Assembly (NCBI RefSeq): GCF_001905005.1
Contig: NZ_LWKZ01000007.1
Span: 1-64,000, forward strand
Direction: 5' to 3'
Origin: Streptomyces sp. CB02923
GTDB lineage: Bacteria > Actinomycetota > Actinomycetes > Streptomycetales > Streptomycetaceae
Length of the DNA stretch: 64,000 bases
The stretch's first letter is position 1. Every line of letters begins with the position of its first letter. Positions 24,204 through 31,452 of the stretch are shown here, piece after piece. The position numbers were made by a program, and so were the translations under genes. The notes under the pieces are model-generated. The model did no database searches, had not been told where the DNA came from, and was given only the letters and a program-made list of their open reading frames with translations.

Positions 24204-25778
24204 ATGGACGTTCCCCTGTACCTCGAACCGCGGTTGGAGTCCCGGCTGGCGTCCCTGCTGCGCGCCAGGACGTTTCTGCATACGCTCACCGGCGGGCTCG
24301 GTTCGCCGCTGAACGTGGTCTTACCGGACCGCATGGCCGAGAACCTGGCCGCCTTCCGGGCCGTCTACCGCCGGCACCACCTCAGCGGCGGCATTTTCTT
24401 CGCCCACAAGGCGAACCGCTCCAGCGCCCTGGTACGGCGGCTCGCCGCCACGGAAGCGGCCGTCGACGTCGCCTCCCTCGGCGAGCTCCAGCACGCCCTG
24501 GGCTGCGGTTTCGTACCGGACCGGATCATGGCGACCGGGCCGAAGAACCCGGAGTTCCTGTGGCTGGCGGCCCGTTCGGGCACCACCGTGAACATCGACA
24601 GCCCGGTGGAGCTGGACGAACTCGCCGCGCTGGTACGGGATTACACCCTCCCCCGCATCCGTGTCCTGCTGCGGCTCTCCGGCTTCTGCACCCCCGGCGT
24701 CAGGCTGCTGATCCGGCAGAGCCGCTTCGGTACGGCCGAGGCGGAGCTGGACGGCCTGCTCAAGTCGGTGGAACGGCACCGCGACGCGGTGGAGCTGACG
24801 GGTGTGGGCTACCACCTCGACACCACCAGCCCGGCCGAGAAGGCGGTGGCGCTCGAAGGGTGCGTCAAGGCCCTGGACACCTGCCGGGCGCGGGGCTTCG
24901 CGCCGCGCGCCGTCGACATCGGCGGCGGCTTCGGCACCGACTACCTCGCCGACGGCGCGCAGTGGCAGCGGTACACGACGGAACTGACCAACGCCGCGCT
25001 GGGCACGCGTCCGCCCATGACCTGGCGTCGGCACAGCTACGGCCTGCGCAACGAGAACGGCACCCTGCGCGGCGCGCTGGCGCTGTACCCGGCCCACCGG
25101 CCGACCGCCGGAGCCCAGTACCTCGACGCGCTCCTGTCGCTCCCCGCCCCCTCCATGGGCCGCCCGCTGGCCACCCTGCTGCTGGAGAACCTGTACGAAC
25201 TGCACACGGAGCCCGGCCGCGCGCTCGTGGACCAGTGCGGGGTCACCTTGGCGCGGGTGCTGGAGGTACGCCGTACGGAGCCGACGGACCGCGCCGAGGC
25301 CACGGGCCGTACGGGTGCCGCCGACGGTGAGCCCGCGTTTCCCGGCAGCCGTGCGGGTCCGGTCCCCCTCCTGGTGCGGCTGGACGCCAACGCCGACGAC
25401 ATCGGCCTGGAGGAGCACGGCGTCCTCGTCGACCCCGTCCTCGTACCGCGTGCCGCGCCGGGGGACGCTCCGGACGCCGGGCCGGTGGCGTGCTACCTCG
25501 CGGGCAACCTCTGCCTGGAGGCCGACATGATCACCCGGCGGGCCGTCCACCTGCCGGGCGCGCCCCGCCCCGGGGACCTGCTGGCCTTCGCGAACACGGC
25601 GGGCTACTGCATGGACTTCAGCGCCGACGAGGCCCAGCAGCAGCCCGTCGCCCGCAAGGTCGCCGTATGGCAGGACGCACCGGCGGACGCCCCGGGCCGG
25701 GAGGACGCTCCCTGGCAGTGGTGCCTGGACGAACAGTACTGGCCGCACGTGAACCGCCGGACGAAAGGATCTGCATGA
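24204..25778 (+). CDS. Y4yA-like PLP-dependent enzyme (fold III, decarboxylase/racemase type)
   Basis: A 524-residue protein, ATG 24204. It has the fold-III PLP architecture: lysine in FFAHKANRSS (K69), the phosphate-binding GGGFGTDY, and a C-terminal barrel with NLCLEADM (the C-E-x-x-D motif of diaminopimelate decarboxylases) and NTAGYCMDF. The active-site pattern is complete, yet the overall sequence is nearer to the Y4yA group, whose substrate is unknown, than to LysA. The stop overlaps the next start (ATGA). Codon 40 is TTA (24321-24323), so the cassette looks bldA-controlled. Likely reaction: decarboxylation or racemisation of an amino-acid intermediate (inference). Confidence 0.8.
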   Translation: MDVPLYLEPRLESRLASLLRARTFLHTLTGGLGSPLNVVLPDRMAENLAAFRAVYRRHHLSGGIFFAHKANRSSALVRRLAATEAAVDVASLGELQHALGCGFVPDRIMATGPKNPEFLWLAARSGTTVNIDSPVELDELAALVRDYTLPRIRVLLRLSGFCTPGVRLLIRQSRFGTAEAELDGLLKSVERHRDAVELTGVGYHLDTTSPAEKAVALEGCVKALDTCRARGFAPRAVDIGGGFGTDYLADGAQWQRYTTELTNAALGTRPPMTWRRHSYGLRNENGTLRGALALYPAHRPTAGAQYLDALLSLPAPSMGRPLATLLLENLYELHTEPGRALVDQCGVTLARVLEVRRTEPTDRAEATGRTGAADGEPAFPGSRAGPVPLLVRLDANADDIGLEEHGVLVDPVLVPRAAPGDAPDAGPVACYLAGNLCLEADMITRRAVHLPGAPRPGDLLAFANTAGYCMDFSADEAQQQPVARKVAVWQDAPADAPGREDAPWQWCLDEQYWPHVNRRTKGSA

Positions 25779-27121
25779 GGTTCGAGCGCATCACCGACGC
25801 CATCGGCAACACCCCGCTCGTACGCATCGATCCGTCCGTGCACGGCCTGCGCACCATCGATCTGTACGCCAAGCTGGAGATGCTCAACCCATTCGGTTCG
25901 ATCAAGGACCGGGCGGCCTGGAACATGGTGCGGCCGGGGCTGCCCGCCGCGGCCGGCGAGGACCGCACCGTCGTGGAGCTGTCCAGCGGCAACACGGCCA
26001 AGGCGCTGGCCGTCCTCGCCGGTATGCACGGGGTGCCTTTCAAGAGCGTCACGAACCGGATGCGCATTCCTGAGGTCAAGGACCTCCTCCTGCTGCTGGG
26101 CGCGGAGGTCGAGGAGCTGCCGGGGCAGACCGAGTGCCTCGACCCGACCAACACCGACGACCCGCTGACCCACTTCCACCGGACGCTCACCGAGCCCGGC
26201 AGCGCGTACCTGTACACGGATCAGTACTTCAACGACCGCAACACGCAGGCCCATGTGGAGGGCACCGGCCCGGAGATCGTCAAGGACCTGGACGGCCGGG
26301 CGCCGGACTGGTTCATCGCCTGTGTGGGCACGGCCGGGTCGTCGACCGGGGTGGCCCGGGTGCTGCGGGAGCACGACCCCCGGGTGGACGTGGTCGGGCT
26401 GGTCTCGCACAAGGCGGACTTCGTGCCCGGCATCCGCACCATCGACGAGGTGCAGGAGGTCGGCCTGTTCGACCCGCGGACCTACGACACGATCGCCTCC
26501 GTCACCGCCGACGAGGCGATCGACGGGATGCTGACCCTGGCCCGGCGGTGCGGCATCCTGGCCGGTCCGACCAGCGGGGCCGCGTACTTCGGCGCCGTAC
26601 GGCATCTGCGCGAGCTGGACACCGGCCCGGCGCCGGAGCCGGACCCGGATCTCCCGGCCGGGCGCCGGACCGCCGTGTTCATCGTCTGCGACCGCATCGA
26701 GAGCTACCTCGGCTACGTACGGCAGCGGCGGCCCGAGCTGCTGGGGCGGCCGCCGCAGCCGGACTCCGTCGCCACGCTCTCCGACGCCGAGGTGCGGCAG
26801 GCGCCGGACATCGACGTCGAGGGCGCCGTGCGGTGGATCGAGCGCGACCAGCCGCTCGTCGTGGATCTGCGCAGCCCGTTCGCCTACACCGCGCTGCACA
26901 TCGCCGGTTCGGTCAACATCGTCGACGAGCTCTTCGGTGAACTGGTGCGCGGCGGGCTGCCGTTCAGCAAGAGCCGCCCGGTCCTGCTGGCCTGTCCGGT
27001 CGGTGAGCAGTCCGCCAAGTACGCCGCGCTGCTCACGCGCCTGGGCCACCCCGACATCCGCAGCCTGCGCGGCGGGATCATCGCCTGGCGCGACGCGGGC
27101 GCCCCGCTGGTACGGGAGTGA
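25775..27121 (+). CDS. Cysteine synthase-like PLP enzyme fused to a rhodanese domain
   Basis: A 448-residue fusion, ATG 25775 with AAAGGA 5 nt upstream and a 4-bp overlap with the preceding stop. Residues about 1-320 are a fold-II beta-replacing enzyme: NPFGSIKDRAAWN (PLP lysine K44), VELSSGNTAKALA, GTAGSSTGVAR and GPTSGAAYFG. Residues about 350-448 are a rhodanese domain with active-site loop ACPVGEQS (C407) and LRGGIIAWRDAG. A sulfurtransferase joined to a beta-replacement enzyme suggests that persulfide sulfur, perhaps handed on by the downstream SufS-like protein, is used to build a sulfur-containing amino acid. This is inference from architecture. Confidence 0.88.
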   Translation: MRFERITDAIGNTPLVRIDPSVHGLRTIDLYAKLEMLNPFGSIKDRAAWNMVRPGLPAAAGEDRTVVELSSGNTAKALAVLAGMHGVPFKSVTNRMRIPEVKDLLLLLGAEVEELPGQTECLDPTNTDDPLTHFHRTLTEPGSAYLYTDQYFNDRNTQAHVEGTGPEIVKDLDGRAPDWFIACVGTAGSSTGVARVLREHDPRVDVVGLVSHKADFVPGIRTIDEVQEVGLFDPRTYDTIASVTADEAIDGMLTLARRCGILAGPTSGAAYFGAVRHLRELDTGPAPEPDPDLPAGRRTAVFIVCDRIESYLGYVRQRRPELLGRPPQPDSVATLSDAEVRQAPDIDVEGAVRWIERDQPLVVDLRSPFAYTALHIAGSVNIVDELFGELVRGGLPFSKSRPVLLACPVGEQSAKYAALLTRLGHPDIRSLRGGIIAWRDAGAPLVRE

Positions 27122-27127
27122 CGGCCG

Positions 27128-28339
27128 ATGACCACGACGGACGCCCCCACGACCGCGGCCCTGGACGAACTGCACGCGTGGCACACCGCCGTACGCGCCC
27201 AGTTCCCGATCATCACGGGCGCGCCCCGGCTCGCCTACCTGGACAACGCCGCGACGACACAGAAGCCGCAGGCCGTCCTGGACGCCGTGCAGCACTACCT
27301 CACCACCGGCAACGCCAACGCCGGGCGCGGCACCTACACCTGGGCCAACCGGACCACGGCGCTGGTCGAGGAGACCCGGCAGCGGATCAAGGAGTTCCTC
27401 GGCGATCCGGAGCCGGACCGCTCCGGGGTGCACTTCGTCAGCGGGGCGACGGCGGGGCTGCGTGCCGTCGCGCGGGACTGGCTGGCCGGTCAGCTGTCCG
27501 ACGGCGACGAGATCGTGGTCCCGCTCGCCGACCACCAGGCGAACATCGTCCCGTGGCTGGAGATACGGGACCTGCTCGCGCGGCAGGGCCTGCGCATCCG
27601 GGTGCGCCCGATGCCCTACCAGGCGGGGTCCGGCGACTACGACCCGGCGGCGCTGGCCTCGCTGGCCGGGCCGCGGACCCGCTTCGTGGCGGTCACCCAC
27701 GTCCATCACGTCTACGGCGGCGACATGAACGTGCACCGCATCCGGCAGGCGGTGGGGCCGGACGTGCCGATCTGCCTGGACGCGGCCCAGAGCGTGGGGC
27801 ACATCCCGGTGTCGCTCGCGGACCTGGACGTGGACTTCGCCGTCTTCTCCGGGCACAAGGCCCTGGCCCTGCCCGGCTCGGGTGCCGTGTGGGCCCGCAA
27901 CGCGCGGGGCCCGGCCTTCTCGCCCGGCGGGTGGGACGGCAGCCCGAACACCACCGGCATCCGCAGCCTGCGGGCCGCGTTCGACTGGCTGGACGCCACG
28001 GGCACCGGCCGCGTCGAACGGTGGACCACGGCCCTGGCCGCCCGTCTGACCGAGGGGCTGCGCCGGCTGCCCGCGTACGAGGTCCTGGGCTGCCAGCGCA
28101 GCCTGGCGGCCGGCGCGGGCATCCAGCGGCGCCAGGGCATCGTGACGTTCCGGCACCGCGGTATCGACTCGGGTGACCTGGGCTTCGCGCTGTTCGACCA
28201 CGGCTTCATGGTCCGCTCGGACAGCCTCTGCCAGGGCAGCGGGGGCGAGCGGCAGCACTCGGTCCGAGTGAGCGTGCACGCGTACAACTCCCCGGCGGAG
28301 ATCGACCGGCTGCTGGACGTGCTGGGAGCGTGTGCCTGA
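27128..28339 (+). CDS. Class V aminotransferase / SufS-like cysteine desulfurase homologue
   Basis: A 403-residue fold-I PLP enzyme, ATG 27128, 6 bp after the preceding gene. RLAYLDNAATTQKPQAVLDA is the SufS-type N-terminus; cofactor residues are seen as HQANIVPW (H136), CLDAAQSVGH (D218) and FSGHKALALPG (Schiff-base K244). Near the end, SDSLCQGSG (C368) occupies the place of the persulfide cysteine of SufS, followed by VRVSVHAYNSPAEIDRLL. So it may desulfurate cysteine or a related beta-elimination substrate. No other suf/isc genes are nearby, so a pathway-specific role is more likely than Fe-S assembly. Confidence 0.87.
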   Translation: MTTTDAPTTAALDELHAWHTAVRAQFPIITGAPRLAYLDNAATTQKPQAVLDAVQHYLTTGNANAGRGTYTWANRTTALVEETRQRIKEFLGDPEPDRSGVHFVSGATAGLRAVARDWLAGQLSDGDEIVVPLADHQANIVPWLEIRDLLARQGLRIRVRPMPYQAGSGDYDPAALASLAGPRTRFVAVTHVHHVYGGDMNVHRIRQAVGPDVPICLDAAQSVGHIPVSLADLDVDFAVFSGHKALALPGSGAVWARNARGPAFSPGGWDGSPNTTGIRSLRAAFDWLDATGTGRVERWTTALAARLTEGLRRLPAYEVLGCQRSLAAGAGIQRRQGIVTFRHRGIDSGDLGFALFDHGFMVRSDSLCQGSGGERQHSVRVSVHAYNSPAEIDRLLDVLGACA

Positions 28340-28421
28340 CCTCGCGGAACGGCGCCCGCCGAACGCCCGCCGCAGGGCGCCCCCTCCGGGGGGTGACCCC
28401 TTTGGAGTGACAGAACGCCAT

Positions 28422-28436
28422 TGGAAACCGTTTTCA
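28422..28436. promoter_or_regulatory. LacI-like palindrome upstream of the methyltransferase
   Basis: TGGAAACCGTTTTCA is a near-perfect inverted repeat around a central C, similar to CG-centred operators of LacI family regulators. It lies 59 bp before the methyltransferase start. No LacI gene is in the window. Confidence 0.4.
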
Positions 28437-28494
28437 CCTGTAGGTTGAGAGGCACCGGCGGACAGGTGCGAGACGGCTGAGGTGGCGCGACCGG

Positions 28495-29253
28495 ATGGGA
28501 CTGAGTGTGGCTACGGCCGCCCTGTGGGTGCGGCGGTGGGAACGGCAGCAGCAGCGGTACGCGATCGACCGTGAGGAGCGCTTCACGGTCGTCGCCGACG
28601 CCGTCGAGAAGGTGACCGCCCACCAGGAGCGGTCGCTGGTCCTGGACCTGGGATGCGGGCCCGGGTCGCTGGCCGCGCGGCTGGCCGGGCGGCTGCCCCG
28701 CGCGGACATCGTCGCCGTGGACAAGGACCCCGTCCTGCTGGCGCTGGGCCAGGCGCACCACGGCGACACCGTGCGGTTCGTCGAGGCGCCGGTCGGCGCG
28801 GGCGGCTGGACCCGCGCCCTGGACCTGGACCGCCCGCTGGACGCGGCGGTCTCGGCGACGGCGCTGCACTGCCTCGCGCCGGACGCGCTGCGCCGGGCGT
28901 ACGAGGACCTCGCCGACGTCATCCGCCCCGGCGGTGTGCTCGTCAACAGCGACCGGTTCCGCAGCCCGCGGGGGGACCGGGCGGCGGAGGTCGCCGCCCA
29001 GGTCGGCCTGCGGCGCGCCGAACGCCAGCGGCCGCCCGGCCGTGAGGACTGGGCGTCCTGGTGGGCCGCCGCTGCCGCCGACCCGGAGCTGGCCGACCCC
29101 TTCACTGCCCGCCGCGCGCGGCACACCCCGCACAGCGTCCACAACGGTCTGCCCCTGTCCCACCACATACGGCTGCTGCGCCGGGCCGGCTTCCGGCACG
29201 CCGCGCCGGTCTGGCAGTTCGGCGAGGACGCGGTGCTGGTGGCGGTGCGGTAG
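28495..29253 (+). CDS. Class I SAM-dependent methyltransferase
   Basis: A 252-residue protein, ATG 28495. SAM-binding motif I LVLDLGCGPGSLAARL, acidic loop IVAVDKDPVLLALG and motif IV/post region PLDAAVSATALHCLAPDALR, then VIRPGGVLVNSDRF are in canonical order. The C-terminal half (LPLSHHIRLLRRAGFRHAAP) is the usual substrate lid. Substrate unknown. It follows the three-gene PLP cassette by 155 bp on the same strand and may be a tailoring enzyme, although a candidate operator between them suggests separate control. Confidence 0.82.
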   Translation: MGLSVATAALWVRRWERQQQRYAIDREERFTVVADAVEKVTAHQERSLVLDLGCGPGSLAARLAGRLPRADIVAVDKDPVLLALGQAHHGDTVRFVEAPVGAGGWTRALDLDRPLDAAVSATALHCLAPDALRRAYEDLADVIRPGGVLVNSDRFRSPRGDRAAEVAAQVGLRRAERQRPPGREDWASWWAAAAADPELADPFTARRARHTPHSVHNGLPLSHHIRLLRRAGFRHAAPVWQFGEDAVLVAVR

Positions 29254-29393
29254 TGCGTGCGGCGGGCTCGGGGTGGCGGTGCGGTGGACCCGGCCGGCGG
29301 GCTCAGGGGGTGGCGGCGGTCGTCCCGGCCGGTGGGCTCAAGGGGTGGCGGCGGTAGTCCCGGCCGGCGGGCTCAAGGGGTGGCGCCGATGAT
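29254..29393. repeat. 35-bp direct repeats between convergent genes
   Basis: Three good 35-bp units start at 29289, 29324 and 29359 (core CCCGGCCGGCGGGCTCA), with a degenerate unit at 29254. The third runs into the end of the leftward VOC gene. Confidence 0.75.
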
Positions 29394-30170
29394 GTGGAAG
29401 AGGGTGCCTTCCGGGTCGCGCAGTTCGGCCACGGGGCCCTGGGAGGTGCGTTCGGCCCTGGACTCCACCTGCCCGCCGAGCTTCTTCGCGGTCTCCGCGG
29501 CCTCCTCGACGCTCGGCACCTGGAAGTGGATGTTCCAGCGGGGCCGCACCTGCGGATCGGCCGCCGCCTCGATCGCTCCGGCGTACATGCCCACCGCGTC
29601 CCGCTCCGCGACGCTGAGCACCACCCGCTCGTCCTCCCAGCGCACGTCGAGAGGGCTGGCGTCCTCCTCGCTGTACCAGTCGAAGAGGTCTCCGTAGAAG
29701 CGCGCGGCGTCGAACGCGTCCCGGGTGCGGAGCTCCACCCACGTCGGCGCGCCGGTGCCGACCGGCTGCCGGTTCGTCCGCGGTGTGCTCTCCCGGCACT
29801 CCCAGAGGCCGAAGCGCGCCCCGGCCGGGTCGGCGGCCAGCGCCAGCCGGCCCGCGTCGAAGTCCAGCGGGCCGATGGCGACCGTACCGCCGCGTTCCCT
29901 GACCCCGTTCGCCGCGTCGTCGGCGTTGCGCGTCCCGAAGTACGTCGTCCACGAGTTGGGCAGTTCGGTGTGGCGGGCGGCCGCGCTGAGCCCCGCCACC
30001 GCCGTGTCCCCGGCCATCGCCCGTACGTACGGGCCCCACCGGTCCGGTCCGGCCTCGAACCGCCAGCCCAGCAGCGGTCCGTAGAAACGCGTCGCGACGT
30101 CGAGGTCCCCCGTCAGGAGGGTGGCCCACGACGGCACCCCGGGAACGAACGTCATCTGGCAGTCGCCCAT
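29373..30170 (-). CDS. Two-domain VOC (glyoxalase/bleomycin-resistance fold) protein
   Basis: A 265-residue protein, start ATG 30170 (MGDCQMTFVPGVPSWATLLT). Two VOC modules are visible: residues about 12-125 (LLTGDLDVATRFYGPLLGWR) and about 145-262 (RTRDAFDAARFYGDLFDWYS, NIHFQVPSVEEAAETAKKLG, ELRDPEGTLFHIIG). Paired betaalphabetabetabeta units form one metal or ligand-binding site. Members include lyases, dioxygenases and antibiotic-binding proteins. Nothing nearby fixes the substrate. Longer starts up to 30251 exist but would run through the sigma-gene terminator. Confidence 0.82.
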   Translation of the reverse strand: MGDCQMTFVPGVPSWATLLTGDLDVATRFYGPLLGWRFEAGPDRWGPYVRAMAGDTAVAGLSAAARHTELPNSWTTYFGTRNADDAANGVRERGGTVAIGPLDFDAGRLALAADPAGARFGLWECRESTPRTNRQPVGTGAPTWVELRTRDAFDAARFYGDLFDWYSEEDASPLDVRWEDERVVLSVAERDAVGMYAGAIEAAADPQVRPRWNIHFQVPSVEEAAETAKKLGGQVESRAERTSQGPVAELRDPEGTLFHIIGATP

Positions 30171-30216
30171 GTAAAGCCGGCCCTTCTCCACCATCATTGT
30201 GTCCAGCACTGCTACT

Positions 30217-30244
30217 GCGGTCCTACCAGGAAAGGCAGGACCGC
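30217..30244 (-). terminator. Terminator of the sigma-factor gene
   Basis: GCGGTCCT...AGGACCGC stem (8 bp, extended by two more pairs past one mismatch), between the sigma stop at 30261 and the VOC start. Confidence 0.7.
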
Positions 30245-30260
30245 ATGCCATTCCACCGGG

Positions 30261-31100
30261 TCACGCCGCAACCGAACTGGCGGGCGCTTCGGGGCCGGTC
30301 CCGTCGGCCTGCTCGCGAATGCGTGCGCAGGTCCGCTTGATGAGACGGCACACATGCATCTGGGACAGTCCCAGTTCCTCGCCGATACGGCTCTGTGTCA
30401 TATCGCAGAAGAACCGCATGTACAGAATGCGGCGCTCCCGCTCCGGAAGGCCGCGCAATCCGTCGCGCACCGTTTCCCGGGCGAGGACCAGCTCGTACTG
30501 CGACTCGGTGAAGCCGATACTGTCACGGAGGGCGAAATCGTCGTCGGCGCCCGGCCGCTCGGCGTCCAGTGAAAGGGTTTTGTAGCTTTCGATGGCTTCC
30601 AGGCCGAGGATGACGTCGTCGGCACAGAGCCGGGTGCGTTCGGCGATCTCCGCGACGGTCGGGAAACGGCTGTCGGAGGCCGCCGACAGTTCACGTACGG
30701 CCAGCCGCACGGTATTGCGGAGTTCCTGGACGCGGCGGGGTACGTGTACGCCCCACGTGCAGTCCCGGAAGTGCCGCTTGACCTCGCCCACGATGGTGGG
30801 GATGGCGTAACTCTCGAATGCGCTGCCACGCTCGGGCCGGTACCCGCCGATGGCCTTCACCAAGCCCAGGGCGGCCACCTGTTTCAGATCGTCCATGCTC
30901 TCACCGCGGTCACGGAACCGCAGCGCGAGACGTACGGCCATCGGCAGCCAGGCGCGTGTCAGTTCATCGCGCAGCCGCATTTTCTCCGGCCCCTCGGGCA
31001 GTTCTGCCAGTCGCGTGAAAACGGCGTTCGTCTCCTCCGCGTCCGGCGTGTCCGGAAAGGCTCGTCGGCGGCGTGACGGAGCCGTGGCGGCTGTGCTCAC
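30261..31100 (-). CDS. SigB/SigF/SigG family RNA polymerase sigma factor
   Basis: A 279-residue sigma factor. GTG 31100 is preferred because GGGAG lies 9 nt upstream. Region 2 reads AWLPMAVRLALRFRDRGESM, then DDLKQVAALGLVKAIGGYRP and AFESYAIPTIVGEVKRHFRD; region 3 starts VPRRVQELRNTVRLAVREL; region 4 HTH is MTQSRIGEELGLSQMHVCRL. It belongs to the general-stress/sporulation group 3. No anti-sigma gene is adjacent. The catalase gene faces away on the other side, and a GTTT-N16-GGATAC sequence in front of that gene resembles promoters of this sigma class. Confidence 0.9.
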   Translation of the reverse strand: MSTAATAPSRRRRAFPDTPDAEETNAVFTRLAELPEGPEKMRLRDELTRAWLPMAVRLALRFRDRGESMDDLKQVAALGLVKAIGGYRPERGSAFESYAIPTIVGEVKRHFRDCTWGVHVPRRVQELRNTVRLAVRELSAASDSRFPTVAEIAERTRLCADDVILGLEAIESYKTLSLDAERPGADDDFALRDSIGFTESQYELVLARETVRDGLRGLPERERRILYMRFFCDMTQSRIGEELGLSQMHVCRLIKRTCARIREQADGTGPEAPASSVAA

Positions 31101-31452
31101 GGGATCCACTCTCCCAACGGACGCGGGGTCTGGGCGTCGTCAACGAGACGGCGGAAGCACACCGGGCGGACAGCCTCCGGATGCCCGCATACCGGGTCCG
31201 ACCTGGTACGCGGTATACGCCCAACGTCTGTTCCACCGAGCATAGGACGATCGGCACCGGGCCGCCTGCGGAGAGCTCACGCATCGCTGCACCCCGTTAT
31301 CCGCCCCGCTCGGAATGCATGTTTGGTTTTCCGGCCCACCGGATACCCAGCCCGGCGGAGTGCCGTCGCGACTGCTGCGGGCCGCGGCGCACGCCATCGT
31401 CGTGCGGACGCCCGCACACGAGTGGACAGGGCAGACAAGGAGCGAGAATCCG
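31101..31452. other. Divergent region between sigma factor and catalase, 352 bp
   Basis: Holds the upstream regions of both genes, including the candidate stress-sigma promoter at 31321-31346. Several frames are open but none is supported by a start signal or homology. Confidence 0.5.
31321..31346 (+). promoter_or_regulatory. Candidate SigB-type promoter of the catalase gene
   Basis: GTTT, 16 bp, GGATAC, close to the streptomycete SigB pattern (GNNT-N14-16-GGGTAC/T). It lies 106 bp before the catalase start and opposite the SigB/F-type sigma gene. Confidence 0.45.
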
